Position numbers and translations under genes: made by a program. 64,000 bases of DNA from Psettodes erumei (lineage: Eukaryota > Chordata > Actinopteri > Pleuronectiformes > Psettodidae). Below the pieces are notes generated by a model. The model was not told the DNA's origin, ran no database searches, and saw only the letters and a program-made list of their open reading frames with translations. Shown piece after piece: positions 36,601 to 47,715 of this stretch (positions are counted from its first letter, which is position 1; the number at the start of each line of letters is the position of its first letter). The stretch spans positions 802,501-866,500 of the forward strand of contig JAFBJZ010000872.1 in assembly GCA_016785225.1 (NCBI GenBank). Reading direction: 5' to 3'.

Positions 36601-39600
36601 CCCACTCAGGCTCAAAGACTCCTCTGCAGTCCTTCTTGGGGATTGCTGAACAGCACACAGCTCACAATGGGGTAAGAGTCTCCACAGTATCTATGAATCA
36701 TATCCACACACACACACCGCTGGCCTCCTTTGATAAATAGCATCACTTATGACTGTCTCTCCGTATTTCTGTCAGAGTAATGTGTCCCAGTGTGCTAGTC
36801 CTCACAACCCCACGGCCATCACAGCCGAGGAATACTTCAACCCAGAGTTCAACCTGAATGGCCGGGACATCGGACGTCCCATCGAGCTCACCAGCAAAGT
36901 CCAGAGGTACGGTAAAGCAGCGACACCATACACACCCGGCGCACGTAGATCTCTGCCACCGAGTCGTTGGCACTTCAACCACCAGAGGGTTGCTTTCCCT
37001 CCGCCTCCTCTCCAGGTTTAAAGCGACCCTGTGGCTGAGTGAGACTCACCCTCTGTCCCTGGCTGAGCAGGTGACGCCCATCATCGACCTCATGGCCATC
37101 TCCAACGCCCACTTTGCCAAGCTGCGTGACTTCATAACTCTGCGCCTGCCGCCAGGCTTCCCTGTCAAGATAGGTGAGTGCAAGAGCGCAACTCTGTGAG
37201 GGTCATTTTCTGTGTGGATGCCTTGAGGTTGTTTAACTGAGCTTTCAAGCCCACATGTTGATAAAAGCACTGACTCCAGACCAGCCCCAGTGCTGTTGGT
37301 CTGTGATCGTAGTTCTGTACTGCAGCTGCAGCTTGACCTTGAGATGTTAGAACTAAACCATTACACATTTGAGCCAACATGATTCGTCTTCAGTGCTTTC
37401 ATCATAACTGGTCGCTGGTGCCGCAGCAGTCATCAGCCATTCAAATGGTGTAGTGTTGTTCCTCCTTTTTTTTTCAAGCCGTTGCTTTTGAAGAGACATG
37501 TTTATTATGACATTGTCTGAATTCAACTGGCTGCCCGTCTTCCAGAGATTCCCCTGTTTCACGTGCTGAATGCCAGGGTGACGTTCAGTAACCTGTGCGG
37601 CTGCGACGAGCCAGTCAGCACTGTGACGGTTCACAAACCGGAGAGCTCTGGAGAGGCTGGTAAGCGCAGACTCACACACACACTTATGCACATGTAATCA
37701 GAAGAAGGCAAAGTACAGTGACCTGTAATGAACAGAAATCTCAAACTGATGTTTTTACAGTAAAATAAGGCCAAGTACATGAGAGATACAGTGGGATTAT
37801 CATCTAGTGATGAGGTTGCATATCATAACAAAGAATAATGTTATTGCAATATTGCTTCTAGAGGTAGCATTTTAGTCAGACAGTGAATTGCATTGTGACT
37901 GGTGTAGTTGTTTCCAAACACAACACTGATGCACATAGGGGGGTTTCTGAAGCAGTGCACCTGTTAACTTCCAGCTACAGTGACCGATCTGCACACAGGT
38001 CAGTCTTCGGCACCCTTCCACTGTGAGGTGGACCCCTCGGTGTTCGAGCCCCCTCCAGACTACACCACCCTCGGTCCAGGCCGCAGCGAGCCGATGAGAG
38101 ACGAGGACGACAACCTGCTGCAGTTCGCCATCCAGCAGAGCCTGCTGGACGCCGGCACAGAGAGCGACCAGGTCAGAGGCAGAGCTGCCGTTTCCTGTTC
38201 TTTATTTGGTTGGCCTTTTCTTTTTAATTCTCCACATTGGTAAGATAATAATAATAGTTTTTTTGTCTTATGCCTCAAATTCCCCTATAGTGCTCCCATC
38301 CATAATAAAAGGCATTTTAACACTTGTCTGGTTTCTAGGTGACCATCTGGGAGGCCTTGACCAACAGCCGCCCGGTGCCCCAGTCTCCACTGTACGAGGA
38401 GGACTCTCAGCTGGAGAGGTGAGCTGACCTTCAGGCAGGTTCGCTCTGCTCCAACTGGACCGAGGGCTCTAGGTGAACTCTACTGTTTACCGACTGTATG
38501 AGTTATCTTTTAGGGCTTGTGCAATATAGTCTGTATGAATTCAATGTTAGGCACAGGAAACAGAGATCCAGATGAGCAGGTAAACATTTCACGCTGATTT
38601 TTCAAATTTCTGGCCACCAGTGTATTAGTCGATAGATATTAATTCTTGTCTGTGTCATTTCTTTTAAATTTAGATTTTGTCAAAATTTTGTACTTCTTGA
38701 ACAAAGAAAAAAAAATTGGAAAAGGAAAATTTGGACTATTCACAGTATATAAATGTGAGCATTTGTAGCTGATAATATAAGACCATGGTGAGGTTTTACT
38801 CGTGCCTATTCATGGTTCTGCTTTGTTCAGCAAAATCTCCAGCTTGTGAAGTAATTTAATTTAACATCTTTAAATAGACTTCAGTAATTACTTCTTTCTT
38901 CCCACCTTCTCTGGGGAACAACGAGTCCCAGTCATCCTGCAATGACGCCCAGCGGGGAAACCTTCCTCTTAAGATATCTGTGTCTTTTTTAAATAATATT
39001 TCAGTGTAAGTCTTAATATCCCTTTTATCGTTTCTTTTCTCAGGGCAATCCAGGAGTCCCTGTCCATCTCACTGGCCAGCAGAGAGGGGGAGGACACAGC
39101 CGACCCCAGCCAGCCCTCCTCCGTCTCCTCGCTGGACCCCACCGCCAATTCCCCGCTCTCCTACAACACAGTGAACGATCCACGGCTGTCGGGACAGTTT
39201 GGCGTGGCGTCGAGCTTCGACGAGCAGCTGCGCATCGCCATGGAGCTGTCGTGCAGGGAGCAGGAGGAGATGGACAGGTGAAGCAGGAGGAATGCTATGA
39301 CAATTAGGAGCAGGGTGACACGTTTGAACAAAATTTTCATGCCTGAATCAACTGCATGTGGTGGCTACTGCAATTACAATTACAATACAATTTAATTTTT
39401 TTCACTAATTTTTGACATTTTATAGGGTAAACAAATAATCACTTTACAGGGAAATCTACTTCCTTTTCCTGGGATAAAATACCTGCAGTAACCCTAAGTG
39501 CTTTTAGCAAGTCGGTTCTTGTGTGTCTGTTTGGAGCTAATCTTTTTCACTGAAACCAAGATCCAAACTAAAACTTAAGTACAACTATTGCAACTATTGG

Positions 39601-39898
39601 AGCTAAATAGCTAAATAGCTTTTAATTTTTAACTTAAGGTGTTAAATACAGATCAATGTTCACACTACAAAATCTTATCAATGATCTTACAAACCTGACA
39701 TAATAACATTAGCTGCTGCATTGGCTATTTCAAATGAAAACTCCAGGTGAGAAAGAGTAATCTTGTCCTATAAAATTATCATTTTAATTTGTCTGATGAC
39801 TGATGACCCTTATTTCTTCTTTCTTTTGTCACAGGAAGCAGAAGGAGGAAGAAGAGGAGCTGGAGCGTATCCTGCAGCTGTCGCTCACTGAGAAGTAA
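33688..39898 (+). CDS. ankrd13d: Ankyrin repeat domain-containing protein 13D (apparent 1-base deficit in exon 6)
   Basis: ANKRD13D is a membrane-associated ubiquitin-binding protein that recognises K63-linked chains on endocytosed receptors such as EGFR. Exons: 33688-33771, 33870-34005, 34090-34214, 34471-34516, 35255-35398, 35607-35795, 36025-36091, 36308-36389, 36610-36671, 36776-36906, 37016-37173, 37546-37659, 37975-38171, 38339-38418, 39044-39277, 39835-39898. Ankyrin repeats (DPRGRTPLELAVCLGHLEST) lead, the conserved ANKRD13 core follows (GFEHMTW, HLSDQDKSRSK, QVTPIIDLMAISNAHFAKLR), then C-terminal ubiquitin-interacting motifs (DDNLLQFAIQQSLLDAG, EELERILQLSLTEK). Summed exons give 1913 bases, one short of a whole frame; the break is at the start of exon 6. 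Position beside kdm2a matches human 11q13.2. Confidence 0.92.
35607..35795 (+). CDS. ankrd13d: ankrd13d exon 6 with apparent frameshift
   Basis: The exon follows the only usable acceptor (CCCCTTAG) and encodes VVMEVDHEKQVVYTEPLVL in the conserved frame. Exon 5 ends in phase 1 (GGC GGA G), so the splice gives GAT GAC GGG CGG TGG TGA and stops. In the conserved frame a TGA at 35608-35610 lies immediately upstream. One additional base near the G-run 35612-35614 would join the two conserved frames. All flanking exons look normal, so a homopolymer sequencing error or a polymorphism is more likely than an old pseudogene. Confidence 0.8.
38600..39043 (+). other. ankrd13d intron 14
   Basis: AT-rich intron between the first ubiquitin-interacting motif exon group and exon 15. 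Nothing recognised. Confidence 0.5.
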
Positions 39899-42060
39899 TG
39901 TCACAACAACAGCAATGGAGACAGGTCTTCATTGGGGAACAATCCTCTTAATTTATTCAGTTTTTATTTTCTTTTTTCAATCCTGAGATTTTAAGTTATT
40001 ACAGAAATATTTTATTTTGTCTCTTGCACACGAGGGCTGCTACAGGAGAGCATACAAGAAAAGATGTGAGTGACAAAGGTGGTAGGGGTAAATAATAAAA
40101 AAAAATGTTCTCTGAAACACACTACGGTAAGGGAGGATTCAAAAGGGAGAAAGCCTGCTTTTCTTTTTTATTGACTATTTTTCACAGTCTTGCTGTCATT
40201 ATTGAGTGATAAATGATCCTTAAACCTATAACATGATCCATAATAATGATGAAAAATATGAAAATACAATCTTAATGGAATAACTTAAATATGATTATAA
40301 CAATTTAAACATTTATGTTGGCTTACTCTTATGTGTGAAAAATAAAGAATAATTATCATCCTGGATTATGGTTAGGGTTTCTTCTTTACTGTAAAAGGAA
40401 GAAACATAAGATTCACGTGCATCTGCCATTTGATATTCTTTTCTGATATGGGGTTGCCACTCTGATTTCATTTCAAATTTTCATGAATTTATTGAAATGT
40501 GACTCAAAATGTGAAATTTTGCCTGATCTTGCAGTGGTCTTTGCCCATATGTATGAGAGGAGATTTTTAATGGCACCTGCTCTGACCCTGTTTTTTCACT
40601 CCCGCAAAGCCATTTCTTGGCGGTGGCTGAGCGGTTAGTGTTGGGCGCTTTTGAGTGATAGGGTAACATGGTTATTTTTAGTTACCCATGATTCCAAGGG
40701 GCCGTATCAGACAAAATTAAAGATAGTAATTTGAAAATTAAAGTAATAGTCAATTTGAAAACAGAATTAGGCAAGTGAACAGTTTAAGGAGAGTGTGTCA
40801 GATGTGGAAATGATCATAGAAAAAAATGAGAACCATCACTCAAATGAGATGTGTTTTGTGCCCTATATATATAGACCCGGACAATTCAAAGCCTTTGGAG
40901 TCGGCTGAGCTTGCTGCTACGAGTGGCATCATCATTTATGTAATGAAGTGGTTCTGGTGGTTGAAGTCTGAGTGGTAGTTTTGAATAGCAGCTTGTTATA
41001 ATTTTACAACAATGTTCACAATTTTTCACACATTTAAAAGTCGATTACAAGGTTTCTAGGTCATTATGTGGTGATTGCTTATAAAATACATAATTGTTAC
41101 AGTGAAAGATTGCAGTTTTTTTACAACACTACTCAAACAAGCCCATACTTAGGACTTTTAAGAAAATGAATAAAATAAAGCACAGCTGATAACTTGTTTT
41201 GCTTCCACTTGGCAATATACCAAATAATGCATTGGTTTTTGTGCACTTTGCATTAAAATCACAAAAAAAATATTGTCAAGACATTGGCATTATGTAGATT
41301 ATATTTAGTGTCTCAACATCTAAATGAAGTGGCACAACATTTTGTGCTCACCTTCATGGTTCACAGATGATCTTTTCCAATAAGTCTGGTGATACTTTGA
41401 CCTATCCTCTCGTGCCATGCCATTTCTGTCTGTCGACACCTCAGACACCACAACTGACCAACTGTCCTGCTGAGACATTTCTTCCAGTCATTGTGAGTCT
41501 GCAGGAGATGAATTGTAATCACTTCAAAGATCCCCTGACCTTTCCTCTCACACCACTGGCAGGCCAAAAAATTTTAACTTGTCCCAGTCTTCCAATTCAA
41601 TACCTGCAAAACTAATGGAATTCCAGTCTTTGTGTTCAGCGCCAGTTAGCAAATATTCAAATGTTTAATGGTGAACATGAGAACACTAGCATTAGCATGT
41701 TAGCATGCTCTAAGCACTTCTGTGCCTAAGTGCTGCCTCACACACCCACTAACAGACATAGTCTAGTATTTCAAATTTAACACACATGAAGCTGTAACTA
41801 AATGTGCTGCTTGTCAACACACAATTTCACAGAGGTGATCAGCTAACTATATTTTGTGAGTGATACTTTTTATTTGCTAAGAGAAAGTAGCAGCATTAGT
41901 TTACTACATATACACAGCTGAATGCCAGGTCGGCCAACAAGAGAAGAGATTTGGGGGCAGTACAAGTACAACTAAACTTGCAATTTATCATCTGTTGGAA
42001 ATTGCACATTCAACTAGCAGACTTGTTAGATTCTTCCAAAACAACAGTGCATACCTCAAA
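39899..42060. other. Convergent 3' UTRs and spacer between ankrd13d and stap2
   Basis: The two genes end toward each other. AATAAA at 40341-40346 on + fits ankrd13d, and TTTATT at about 41869-41874 (AATAAA on minus) fits stap2. The middle holds AT-rich sequence and a fragment of an interspersed repeat near 41640-41760. No exon was recognised. Confidence 0.5.
41635..41765. repeat. Fragment of a TTAGCATG-rich teleost repeat
   Basis: The order AATGGTGAACATGAGAAC, TAGCATTAGCATGTTAGCATG and CTGTGCCTAAGTGCTGCCTC (each shortened) matches a widespread percomorph repeat that carries GGTGAACATG, GTTAGCATGTTAGCATGCT and CTGTGCCTAAGTACAGCCTCAC. Family recognition is from memory. Confidence 0.55.
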
Positions 42061-45000
42061 CTACTGGCCTCTTTGTCGTCCACTGTGCCATGCAGGAATG
42101 GGATTTTTCACTGCTTTGATTCTCACAGGTCTCATAGATGGAGTCTTCTGTGCCACTTTCAATGTTTTCCCTCCGAAATTTTAAAAACGGTCCAACTGAA
42201 CTAACAAAAGCACATAAGTGTTTAGCCTGACTTACCTCATACTGATACATACACTTTAATTCTAACTGAAAGCAGCTCTGCTGTTAAAACAAATAGTGAC
42301 CGTTTTCCTTACCCAACTTTAGGCTGTGATCATTATCAGGCCTGTCATAAGGATCCACAGGATCCATATATTCACCCTCCACTGGCTTGTTTGGAGAAAG
42401 CAGAGGCTCCTCTTTGCTTTGCGACTGCAACATGGGTGCCACTTGTGCCCGAGGTACTGTTTTAGATGCAGGTGAGGTGATGCTGATGCATTTTGGAGCA
42501 GGTGACACCTCTGCTGAACACAGACATAAACACCGTCAGGAGCTGTATACTTGTGTTTGTAGGATTAAATAAAACTAGGAGAATGTCGTGTTCTCCTCAC
42601 CAATCTGAGTGTCGTAGGGCTGAGATGTAGTGAAGGGAAGAAGACGGTACTCTGTCTTTTTAAGGAAATATTCGAGTACATCATTCAAGGTGGAGACTGT
42701 CACCTACAGAGAGAAAGAAAAGCAAAAACAAAGAATAGTTTTATGTCTGTTGATATTTAATGCTAATTTAGACATTTTCACTATAAAAAAGAAATATATG
42801 CTTTCTGTAGTGTTACTTTTTTATATATTGTACATTAAAAATGAGACCAAACTTCATAAAATTTTCATTGGTAATTGGTAATCCATTATAAATCCTTGCG
42901 ATTAGAGATTCAAAAGAAGCACTGTTAGGCTTTGTTGAACTCCCACAGTGGTGTCAACAATCCTTAATTGACTGGTCAAGCCATATTCTGGTTTTGGATG
43001 TGTTGGATTATAAAACCATACTGCATAATTCTAGATTTTTTAACTAATGAAGAGAAAAAGGATTTAGTTTCCCAACTTCCGAAACTAATGCCATTGAAAA
43101 TAGTGTTGAGATATAACCTGAGCAGTTTCAACAGGACTGATTATATTTTTGAGTCGTCCACTGGTCATTTACTGGTAAGACAGATACACACTGCACCTTT
43201 AACACCCACGTTCTACTTTGCAGGAAAAAAAAAAAATTGTATTCCAGGTTTTATTTTCCACAACAAACATTCAGTGCAGTTGAGCAGTTGAAGATCTCAG
43301 ATGTTGAGATTTTCACTGAATGCCACCTATAATTCCACGTCCTTGTGAAAAGTTGTGCTAAGCAGCTGTGGGACTTACTGCTGTTTCCAGTTCGATAACA
43401 AATCCTGCGCTCGTGGACGTCACTCTGTAGTTCTTCATAACAGGCCCTCTGAAATAAAACACAAGGCAGAACTTTACTGCTTACTACTATTGCAACAACC
43501 ATTTACCTAATATATATTATATATATATTGTATTATTAATATACTGATCAGGGACTTAATGTAACCGTGTTGAATCTACAGTAACGTGTTATATTTATGT
43601 AAAATAAAGGGTCATTTACATTTACCACCTTCAACATCCCCTTGGATACATTCCCATGTTCATTATTGACATGCAGGCGATGCTCAATTTAACGTCTATG
43701 TCCTGTGCTGCATTTATCTGTGACAAGGTACATGTCAGAAACTGAGATGAACCATCACACCTGGGAGTGCTTTGTCTTAGGGTCAGGGCGTAGTTGTTGA
43801 CCAGGGTGGACGGGCGGAGGATGATGCCTCCATACTCTGGGTTTGCCGCCAACATCCTCTCAGCCTCCTGCCGAGTAACGTTGAGGAAACATCTGCAGGG
43901 ATAAAGGGAAAAAGTACACACCTTTATCATTGCCAGTGGGGGTGATAAAAGTGCAGGTATGTCATTTCAGAGGGCAAAGGACAAGACACAACATCAGTTC
44001 AGGATAAAACAAATGTTTAAACTGACAGTTACCCTAAAAAAAGCTCCAAAACCATTGTCTATGATAAACATTTAGTTGTATTTTTTATGTTTTGTTTTGT
44101 GTTAAACACAGAGAGCCTACAAGAGAACTGTTTCTGTATTTGACAGAGAGCAGCGACAAAGAGAGAACCGTTTTTTGGAGACTCTCTAACTTACGCTGGC
44201 ATGTCGAGGTTGCTGTGGTCCCGATGGTTGTTGGCTTGTGGAGTAGAGGGCGATGATGAGGCCGATTGCAGGAAGTGTGGCCGGGGCGGGAGAGGTGGAC
44301 GTGACATGAGGGGATTTCTTCTTCTCTCCTGATCCAGAGCTTCCTGTAGCAGCATCATCTGGCCAGGTAGCAGCTGCAGCTTACTGGGAATCTCCTTCTG
44401 CAAGGTAACATTGTTATTACCAATACCATCAGTTGTACTTGGTGTGTTCCTTTGCAACATTTCAAAAAATCATAAAAGGGTTGGGGGAAAAATCTATCTC
44501 CATACAATTAAAACAGATGCATAAATCTAAATGTAAATAAATTGAAACAGTCTTGCTTTTAGTTTGCAGATAATCTTTATCTATTTGTAACCTAGTATGT
44601 CATTAATGTTTTCATAATCAGTCTTGAGAGAACTTTGTTACCAGATTATTGCCTAATTATCAACCAGTACACTGTTGTTTGTAGCGCTGTGCTTTCTGAC
44701 TCCTTTTCAAAAGGTGTGTTTGCTTACTTGGACCATAGTCAAGATGTAACCCCTCCATTCCTCTCCTGTGTCAGGATTGTCCAGCTGTACAGTCATACAA
44801 ACAACACACATGCAGGCAAAGAACAACAGAACAATATTCAAACATCAAAAGAATTAAATGGAAAAAATAAATATTTTCTCCGTTTAAAGAAAAGTCAACC
44901 AGAGGACTATGGTTTGGGTCAATTTAATTTGTGTATGTATAACTTGAACACATTACAGTGTCTGCTGAAACAATGTTAATGAGGAGGGGGGCGGGGGTCA

Positions 45001-45854
45001 AACTATCAGGTTTCAGTGCGACACACCTTTAGCTGCACCTCCTCTGTGGGCAGAGTAAGGGTGAAGATGGTTGGCGTCTTCCTCTGATATGGAGAATTTA
45101 ACTCCATGGACTTCAGCTGCTCCAGGTCCAGCTTCTCTGTGTACTGACAAAGTACACAAGCAATACACTGTATGTCTGACAACCATCATTTGGTATCTGG
45201 ACTTTGCTATGAATGAGCATTTCCCCCCTCTTGCAACAACAAAGCTTTCTCAAAGCCCCTGTTGCCTTCACTCATAATTCATGTCATTGCACATATGTTA
45301 CTGGGAAAACACATGCTGCCCTGACTGTGTCATTAATCATGCACGCATTTTCAGAAGTAAAAAATATCGTACTCCTGCCTGCAGTAACTGTTAAAGTGAG
45401 ACTGTTTGTTTACCGTATCCTGTGTGTCATCTTTGTACAGAAACAGCGTGGCTCCACGGAGCTCTCCATAGTACTTCTTGAAATCCTAAAAAATAGTGCA
45501 AAAAATAGTGGGGTCATTTTGTATTTCTGTTCTTGACACAGCATTCACTTTCACATAGTGGTGGAACTGCACTCACAGAATTCAATGCATACATTTTCGT
45601 ATCATACTGAAATTTCAACTATTTTCACTATTTACCACTTGTTAAATCCCACTTCTTTTTTTTGATTTTGTCCTTAAATTTTGTTTGACTCCCACTCCAC
45701 TTATACATTCTGTATCTTGTCCCGTCTTTGTCCTCACCTTCTCTTCACTATGTTTCTTCAGCAGGTGTCCAGAGTAGTACAGAGGCAGGGCTGTGATTGT
45801 CCCCCTTCTCTTGTGGGCAGCCCTGGGGTTCACAGACATCGTCTGATGTTCCAT
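42061..45854 (-). CDS. stap2: Signal-transducing adaptor protein (PH-SH2), STAP2-like
   Basis: STAP proteins couple cytokine-receptor and BRK-type kinase signalling through a PH domain, an SH2 domain and a tyrosine/proline-rich tail. Ten exons on the minus strand (in transcript order): 45854-45738, 45485-45414, 45143-45027, 44784-44728, 44397-44195, 43892-43761, 43448-43379, 42703-42601, 42513-42313, 42170-42061; in frame, 393 aa. The PH domain runs from LPLYYSGHLLKK through DFKKYYGELRGATLFLYKDD to EEWRGYILTMVQ. A proline-rich spacer (SRPPLPPRPH) precedes the SH2 domain CFLNVTRQEAERMLAANPEY, with the phosphotyrosine-binding Arg in ILRPST. A tail YxxP-like motif (YMDPVDPYDRP) follows. A second Met, five codons in (MSVNPRA), may be the true start. 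The last exon has a weak acceptor. STAP1 is the alternative; the copy letter is undecided. Confidence 0.82.
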
Positions 45855-46289
45855 CCAGTCTCTGTGCTTCTTCTGTTCTGGTTTGGTTTAGTTTTCAGTT
45901 CACTTTTTTGTCCAGTAGTGTGGTCATTGATACTGAAAAAAGGTTCAGTGAAGGATAATCCCAAGAAAGTGTTTTCTCTGTGTTGTTTCCTTGTGCAGCT
46001 GATGAATTCCCCTTTGAGACTTTAGTATATCTGAGATAATGATTATTCCTTGTAAACTGACCCTGCTAAGCTTCAATCCCCTGTCTTCTTTCAGTCTTAG
46101 TGCTGTTTTGATTCGGAGACTGAGGAAACACTTAAGTGATTTATAAACAGGGAAGTAGGTGGGTGTAAAATATCCAAAAATAAAATTCACCTTTGTACTT
46201 TGAACCTGAACTGCACTCAAGATAGACAGCATTACACAGCTTTACTGAGAGGAATTATAGCATGCAGGCACGTGTTTGCGTGCAAACAT

Positions 46290-46328
<39 letters not shown>

Positions 46329-47506
46329 AACCTAGCTGAACCTCAACCTTAATGTGCAAGATAGACTCATTATATTCGTATTTAAAACATGCAGTGAGAA
46401 GATAGGGATTTTATGGGGCACAGTATCAGATATTCATTTTGATTGCTCACGTGAAAATAAACCCATTGCTCTGGAACAGTTGATCTGAATGTTAGTTAAC
46501 ACTCAGTCATAGTTTACATTATCTAATGGCATCATTTTAAATGAGTGGAGTGAAAATATCGGTCTGTCAACATATTAGCCTGTTACCCTGCAGCTGTTAA
46601 TATTTTATGAAATACTTTCCAGTAAATGTTATATATAATGTAGTGAGTGATACACATAATGTTTGAGTAACTAAAAATTATGCTGAAAGCTGCCTGTCAA
46701 CTACATTGCGTGCATTGACATCAGTGAAATGTACACATAGTTTTATTCAGTAATAAGGCTCACAATGTGAAAAGCTGAATATAAAAAAGTGATTTTGGAA
46801 AGTGGCACAAATTTGAGCACTCACCCACACAGTCTCAGACACAAGTAGTTGTAGAGATGTAAAATGTGAGATCGTGTTTGTGGGTGTGTGTGTGTTTTGT
46901 GTGTAGATATGCACAGTCAAAACAATTGCCACCATGCTCCTTCACATGCCTCCTGTAGACTGATGTCCACTGCTGGCCAAGGATTTTTCTCTCAGCAGTG
47001 TGGTTTAACCCTGCCGGTCCCTCTGGCAGCTCCCATGTTCTCCTTTAATCCCTCATCCTGGAGGGGAGGCCAGGGAGACACACACTGAGGAGAAAAAGAA
47101 CACTGTTTTCCATCACAGGGCCCTAATGATGCTTCACCACCAACCACTGACTGAGCAGAAAATGGCCACAGGGGTGACAACGACAGGAGATAATATGTGG
47201 GACTGATGAAGCCCTATTAAAATAACAATATATAAATAACAGTAAATGTTTTGAGCCCAAATTATGTATAGAAAACATTAAAAATTAGTCATGTGATTTC
47301 AGCTTTATTTGAACTTAACTTTCAATTTGTGATATGGGTTTGTATCTTTTTGTCATTGTTTTGCAATCCATAAACTTTCATTCAATCTGATTGTGAAAAT
47401 AGGCGTTTTTTGGCACAAAAATGAATGATATTCTGTCTTCTTGGCTGTTTCACTGCCTGCTTCAGGTATAATGACATGGAGACCCTAAACAAGAGAGAAA
47501 AACCTT
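45855..47506. other. Spacer between stap2 and the pax5-like gene
   Basis: Contains the stap2 promoter side (unrecognised), a CA microsatellite at about 46291-46322 and AT-rich sequence. Open frames near 46990-47180 on minus have no splice support and no family resemblance. Confidence 0.5.
46291..46322 (+). repeat. CA microsatellite
   Basis: (AC)n tract of about 16 units. Confidence 0.9.
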
Positions 47507-47715
47507 TTAGAAAAGACATGAAAGCTGTGTGTCTACTAGACATGAGTGATTATACTTAGATGCAGACTGACTTATCGGGTCTGGATTATGATTAGTTGGC
47601 AGGCTGGGGTAAAAGGTCATGCAGGAGAACGAGGTCAGGTAGGGGTCAGATCGTCCCCAGGCATCCTTACAGGAATGTGGCAGATCGTGGGCCACACTGC
47701 AGGAGACATCCCTGC
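47507..47715 (-). CDS. Probable last exon of the pax5-like gene
   Basis: Acceptor TTTTCCAG, then 209 bases to a TAA. Phase 1 matches the octapeptide exon exactly, giving KKGRDVSCSVAHDLPHSC at the junction. The resemblance to the Pax5 C-terminal transactivation segment is weak (GRD start, DAW, aromatic residues), so this exon rests mainly on phase, splice site and position. Confidence 0.5.

Noticed and set aside
42056..42250. Minus-strand frame with SIYETCENQ as the stap2 C-terminus
   Set aside because: It cannot be joined in phase to the preceding exon with a visible acceptor; the overlapping frame can.
46990..47180. Minus-strand Pro/Gly/Cys-rich open frame between stap2 and the pax5-like gene
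   Set aside because: No acceptor-donor context in phase and no similarity to a Pax C-terminus.
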